From Scenedesmus sp. ARA3 (lineage: Eukaryota; Chlorophyta; Chlorophyceae; Sphaeropleales; Scenedesmaceae): a DNA stretch of 64,000 nt. The position numbers and the translations under genes are program-made. The stretch spans positions 113,233 through 177,232 of the forward strand of contig RWJK01001123.1 in the NCBI GenBank assembly GCA_004335835.1, given 5' to 3'. This document shows positions 60,217 to 64,000 of this stretch, one piece after another (position 1 is the first letter of the stretch; the number at the start of each line of letters is the position of its first letter). Under the pieces are notes generated by a model. That model searched no databases and had not been told where the DNA came from. It saw only the letters and a list, made by a program, of their open reading frames with translations.

Positions 60217-63200
60217 CCAGGTAGCTCGATGTGAGCTTCGCTGGTACACCTGCTTCATGCCCCTGCAGGTGCTCCAGCTGGTGGAGGAGATTGAGGCGCA
60301 TGTGGGGCACTGGCATACAGCACCTTGCTTTTGTGTGCTTTGACTGCATACCTATAGTGACGTATCCTTTTCAACCTGGCTATGTGTGTGCTACATGCCC
60401 CGCAGGTGCACCAGCTGGTGGAGGAGAACGAGTCGCATCAGAGTGCACTGGTATACAGCTGCTTGGGTTTGCAAACCTGACTGTATACAGGCAATAATCT
60501 AAACCCCGCCCCTCCCCCCCTGCGCATGTGTGCTCTTTACCCCGCAGGTGCACCAGCTGGTGGAGGAGAACGAGTCGCTGCACGACCGCCTGGCCGAGCA
60601 GGCGGCGCGCATGGAGGGCCGCGCGCTGCTGCAGCAGGGCAGCTTCTTCGACAGCAGCGACAAGGCGCGGCTGCAGGTGTGCGGCACAGCTGCAGGGGTG
60701 ATGCAGCTGTTTGATGGGTGATGCAGGTATTAGCAAGAGTGATGCGCCCTGGCTGCAAAATTTGCTGTGCTGTGAATGACCTGCCATGATGCTGGTTCCC
60801 TGGGTGTGTTTTTATACACTAGCGTGAATGCCTGTGTGATTGCCTGCTTGCTTTCTGGCCGTCCTGCAGGAGCGGCTAGAACTATTGGAGCACGGTATCA
60901 CTCAATTAGCTGTAGTTTAGTTGGGTGATGTTTGAGTTTCAGAGTCATTGACTGGCTGGTTTATCGCCTGAAGGAGCAGCTGGAGCTGCTGGAGCACAAG
61001 TTTGACTGATTGGAATACAACCTGAATTTCTTTGTTGCCTGCTTTCTTGCTGGCCGTCCTGCAGGAGCGGCTGGAGCTGTTGGAGCACGGTGTCACCCAA
61101 TTAGATGTGCTGTTAGATGCATGATGTTGAGGTTCAGAGTCATTGACTGGCTGTCAATTGCCTGCAGGAGCAGCTGGAGCTGCTGGAGCACAAGTTGTAC
61201 TGATTGAAATACATACAAATCTTAATCTATTTGTTGCCTGCTTGCTTGCTTTCTGGCTGTCCTGCAGGAGCGGCTGGAGCTGCTGGAGCACGAGAACGAC
61301 CTGCTGGTGCGGCAGCAGAACGAGATGGACGGAGAGCTGCAGCGGCTGGCTGGGCAGCTGGAGCAGCGCGACCAGCAGGTGGGCGCGGCAGTGCTCAGTC
61401 AATGGTGTGCTGTAGCAGATGTTGTAGCGGTTTAGTAGCGCTCAAGAACCGGCAGCTGTGCAGGTGGCCAGCTGCAGGGCCTGGCCGGGCAGCTGGAGCA
61501 GCGCAACCAGCAGGTGGGCACGGTGGCGCTCGATATATGTTGTGTAAGCAGCGCTGCTGCACCACCCGCTGCCGGGCTTGAGTGCTACTAAAGCGTCAAC
61601 ATCAGTTAACGGGCACTGCAGCAGCGCAGCATGCGACAGTGCAGCATCCAGCTGCTCCCCTGGCTTCCAGCGCTGTCAGCTGTGCTGTTGATCTGCACGA
61701 TGACGATGACGACAACAGCAATGCTGTTCGGCAGAGCAATAGCACGCTTGGCACAAGCCATTCACTGCCGCCTGCAAGCATACCACTGGCTGTTACTGAC
61801 TGAGCTGTTGCTGTCTGTGCATGTGTGAAGCTGGCGCTGCAGCTAGTGGCTGTGTTTAATGTTGCTGCGCATGGCACCAGCCGCGTTGCCGATCACATCA
61901 CATCACATCACACAACGCCACATCACACTGGCTGCTGCTGACTGATATGTACAAATGTGCAACTGTGCATATGCTTGCTGCTGTCTGCTGCAGCTGGTGG
62001 CTGTGTCCGATGTTGCTGCGCGTTGGACCAGCCGCCTCGCTGATCACATCACATCACACTGGCTGCTGCTGACTGACATGTACAACTGTGTGTATACTTG
62101 CTGCAGCTGGTGGCTGTGTCCGATGTTGCCGCGCATGGCACCAGCCGCGTGGCAGAGCTGGAGGCTGCACTGGCGCAAGCCAAGAAGGCGGCAGGCGACA
62201 GCACCAACCTGCGCAGCAAGATCATGGTGAGTTTGATTTTGTACTTCAGCACTGCTGCTTGGCAAGTTCAATGTCCCTGTCTGCCTCCAGCATGCCCCTG
62301 CACAGCATAGTGTAGGGGAGTCGGTGGCTAGGTGCATTGCCTGATGCTGCATGCGCTGCATGTTGACAGGCATGCGCATTGATCGCGTGTCGCCCTTGTG
62401 TTTGGACTACTGCCATCCCTAGCTGCTGCTCCTGCTGCTGCTGCTGCATGTATGCAGCATTATAGATCTTGAACACATGACAGAGCTGATCTTAATCATG
62501 GTGTTTGCTGTTGGTGGTGAAGTCATAATGCCTTATTCTCTCTGCAGGATCTGTCTGACCGCCTGAGGGAGGAAGCCTCCCGCACGGCAGACGCCATCGC
62601 AGCCGCCGACACAGCACGCCAGCAGCAGCACGTGCTGCAGGCGGAGCTGGTAGCAGCACAGGCCAGCGCACGCGTGGTGCCAGGGCTGCAGGTGTGGGGG
62701 CTGTGCAGGCCTACGGTAGCTGCTTGAGCTGCTTGTCTGCATTTCGGCGCCCTTTGCAGGGTTGCATTGCGCTGCTGCTGCTTTGCACATGCAATGCTGT
62801 GCAGTTGAGGAGGGCAGGCGTTGCTGCATGCACTAATACGATTCCCCAGCTCCATGCAGCACCAACACGTGTTACCAACCCTATGCAGCCAACCAACTGC
62901 ACTCCACAACACCTCTCTCCATACTCAACATCTTGGAAATTATCTGTTTGTGTCGCCTTGCCTGCCTGCCTGATTGTAGGGTGAGCTGTCCAAGGCAAGG
63001 TCTGCTGCCGAGGCTGCCGCCAGCCAGGCCGAGGCGCTGCGGGGCGAGGCGGAGGGGCTGCGCGGCGCGCTGCATGCAGTGGAGGGGCGGCTGACAGAAT
63101 ACCAGGAGAAAGACACAGAGGTGGGTTTGTGTTGCGATGGGATGCATGTACGGCATGTTACGTTGTGGCGCGAGGCTGCGCTGCACGCAGTGGAGGGGCG

Positions 63201-64000
63201 GCTGAGAGAGTACCAGGAGAAGGACACAGAGGTGGGTGTGGTGTTAAAGTTTCAGCGCTCATTTTCAATGTCACACCAACTGGTTAGCTGGCGCAACATG
63301 CTGGACAGTTTGTAGGCTCTAGGCACAGCTACAGGTTTGTTGAACTTTGCCGGTCTGATGCATCGCTCCTATTGATAGATTGGTGAAGCTGCTGTGGCGG
63401 CTGTCAGGAGCCGTCCCTGATGCCGCCTGTGCTGCTGCAATTCCTGCGGTTGTTGCTGCCTGCTGCTGCTGCTGCTGCTGCCAGGTGTACCTGCGCATCA
63501 AGGAGGCCATGGAGCTGGCAGAGGAGGCACGGCTGGAGCGGGACGCAGCACGCACAGAGACAGATGCGCTGCAGGCGCAGCTGGCCAACGCACAGGTGCG
63601 CTGCGGATACCTGGTGTGATTGGTGTGGTTCTCATGCTGCTGACAGTGTTGCTGTTGCGCTGCTTTCATGGGCATGTTGCACGCCATGCGCAGCTGTTTG
63701 GTTTAATCACGAACCATGTTTTTGATCACGGACCAGGTGACATAAGCTGTTGGATCTGCTGTTGCCGTAGCTGGCTCGGCTGCAGCAGGCTAGCAGCAGG
63801 AGTTAGGTGCTGATAGCGCCGCAGCGCTGGCTTTAGACGCTGCAGCATAGCTGCAGGCTAACGTGCCTGCTGTTCATCGCTCTGTTCTGTGCTGCTGCTG
63901 CAGGCTCGACTGCAGGAGGCGGCGCGGCAGTTGTCGGGTGGCGGCGGTGACGGCCTGAGCTACCGTGAGCTGCGGCACCGCCTGGCAGAAACAGAGGGCC
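56481..64000 (+). CDS. Long coiled-coil protein with N-terminal PH-like domain, runs off window
   Basis: Exons: 56481-56600, 56781-56972, 57334-57970, 58258-58354, 58707-58853, 59963-60062, 60548-60676, 61268-61378, 62107-62226, 62548-62691, 62980-63120, 63485-63595, 63904 to beyond 64000; about 715 codons visible, phases agree. The first ~105 residues look like a compact PH-like beta domain (VLKVKRDGLWLF, LPYQHIVKWLPSK, ending in a helix). A Ser/Gln/Ala-rich disordered region with polyQ follows, then FLEDMVTRLSHEL, FLNPLLSSYDQRLNEAQAEL and a long heptad-rich coiled coil to the window end. Such architecture is common in centrosome/basal-body and trafficking proteins, but I cannot name a family. 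Exon 5 uses a GC donor (AG|GCGAGT) if its first copy is real. Seven exons have partial copies in neighbouring introns. Confidence 0.75.
58589..58760 (+). repeat. Two copies of exon-5 5' end
   Basis: CAG|CTTCCTGAACGATATGGT at 58586-58606 and CAG|CTTCCTTGAAGATATGGT at 58704-58724 encode FLNDMVSRLSHEL and FLEDMVTRLSHEL; offset 118. The second continues as the full exon. Confidence 0.85.
58830..59660 (+). repeat. Eight copies of exon-5 3' end (PPWMKDSR) with GC or GT donors
   Basis: Copies end near 58853, 58984, 59069, 59180, 59302, 59412, 59529 and 59649. Most continue AGCAG|GCGAGT; those at 59180 and 59649 have AGCAG|GTGAGT. The copy at 58970 has a stop (CCCTAGATG) and others have substitutions. 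Flanking intronic text is copied too (CACGCAGCACAGCAGCATGT). Confidence 0.9.
58881..58952 (+). repeat. 12-bp minisatellite GACGGGGTGTGG
   Basis: Six near-perfect units inside the exon-end array. Confidence 0.9.
60166..60213 (+). repeat. CAG microsatellite in intron
   Basis: (CAG)16 upstream of the first VLQLVEE copy. Confidence 0.9.
60269..60580 (+). repeat. Three copies of exon-7 5' end
   Basis: GCAG|GTGCACCAGCTGGTGG and its variant at 60269, 60405 and 60548; spacings 136 and 143. The third is the full exon (VHQLVEENESLHDRLAEQ). All three keep a GCAG acceptor. Confidence 0.9.
60869..61300 (+). repeat. Five copies of exon-8 5' end in a ~200-bp higher-order array
   Basis: Copies of (E)RLELLEH / EQLELLEH at 60870, 60975, 61065, 61169 and 61268. 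Type 1 (GAGCGG) and type 2 (GAGCAG) alternate, so a two-copy unit of about 195 bp was itself duplicated. Four of five keep CTGCAG; the copy at 60975 has lost it (CTGAAG). Confidence 0.9.
61341..61514 (+). repeat. Copy of exon-8 3' end with donor
   Basis: The end of exon 8 (LAGQLEQRDQQ plus GTGGGC) recurs at 61471-61517, offset about 135. Confidence 0.85.
61833..62140 (+). repeat. Three copies of exon-9 5' end
   Basis: CTGCAG|CT(G/A)GTGGCTGTGT at about 61839, 61995 and 62107; the last is the full exon (LVAVSDVAAHGTSRVAEL). The copies continue into a short CACAT-rich repeat (61895-61930, 62040-62057). Confidence 0.85.
63061..63231 (+). repeat. Copy of exon-11 3' end with donor
   Basis: 63061-63126 (LHAVEGRLTEYQEKDTE plus GTGGGT) recurs at 63172-63237, offset 111, nearly unchanged (LHAVEGRLREYQEKDTE). 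Confidence 0.88.

Noticed and set aside
56481..64000. Assignment of the coiled-coil gene to a named centrosomal protein
   Set aside because: Coiled-coil similarity is not specific and the N-terminal domain could not be placed by eye.

Overview
The window is nuclear DNA of a green alga (Chlorophyta, probably a chlorophycean such as a Sphaeropleales/Scenedesmus-type species; this placement is inferred). The evidence is dense GT-AG introns, plant-type proteins (chalcone-isomerase-like fatty-acid-binding protein, FLU-type chlorophyll regulator, plant-style NB-ARC-LRR receptors), a chloroplast transit peptide, a TGTAA polyadenylation signal and pervasive CAG/CTG triplet tracts. There are 12 genes, all split by introns, with coordinates rebuilt here from splice sites, reading phase and protein-family conservation. 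Exon lists are in the evidence fields.

Layout. 0-15 kb: 3' part of a chalcone-isomerase-like protein (+), a Sec14/CRAL-TRIO lipid-transfer protein (-), alanine aminotransferase (-) and, divergent from it, a UCH-L3-type ubiquitin hydrolase (+). 15.6-31.8 kb: two paralogous NLR immune-type receptors facing each other (+ at 15.9-20.5 kb, - at 26.8-31.5 kb), with ATP:cob(I)alamin adenosyltransferase (+) and a broken copy of the MAK16 3' end between them. 32-46 kb: a sequence gap, MAK16 (-), a FLU-like TPR regulator of tetrapyrrole synthesis (-) and a very Ala-rich RING protein (-). 48-53.3 kb: a tandem pair of small secreted Cys-containing proteins of unknown family (-). 54.8-64 kb: a uL10m-like mitochondrial ribosomal protein (+) and a long coiled-coil protein (+) that runs off the end.

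Two things stand out. First, the inverted NLR pair: both proteins start with a Met-Gly-Cys acylation signal and polyQ, keep all intron phases through the NB-ARC, and share an upstream block with a CACGTG G-box about 170 bp before the ATG. Second, in eight of the genes, pieces of exon that include a splice junction have been tandemly copied into the neighbouring intron, often several times, with spacings of about 75-260 bp. Many copies keep a usable splice site, so they may give exon choice, microexons or raw material for intron and exon gain. A related feature is that CTG repeats run directly into the 3' splice site AG of many introns.
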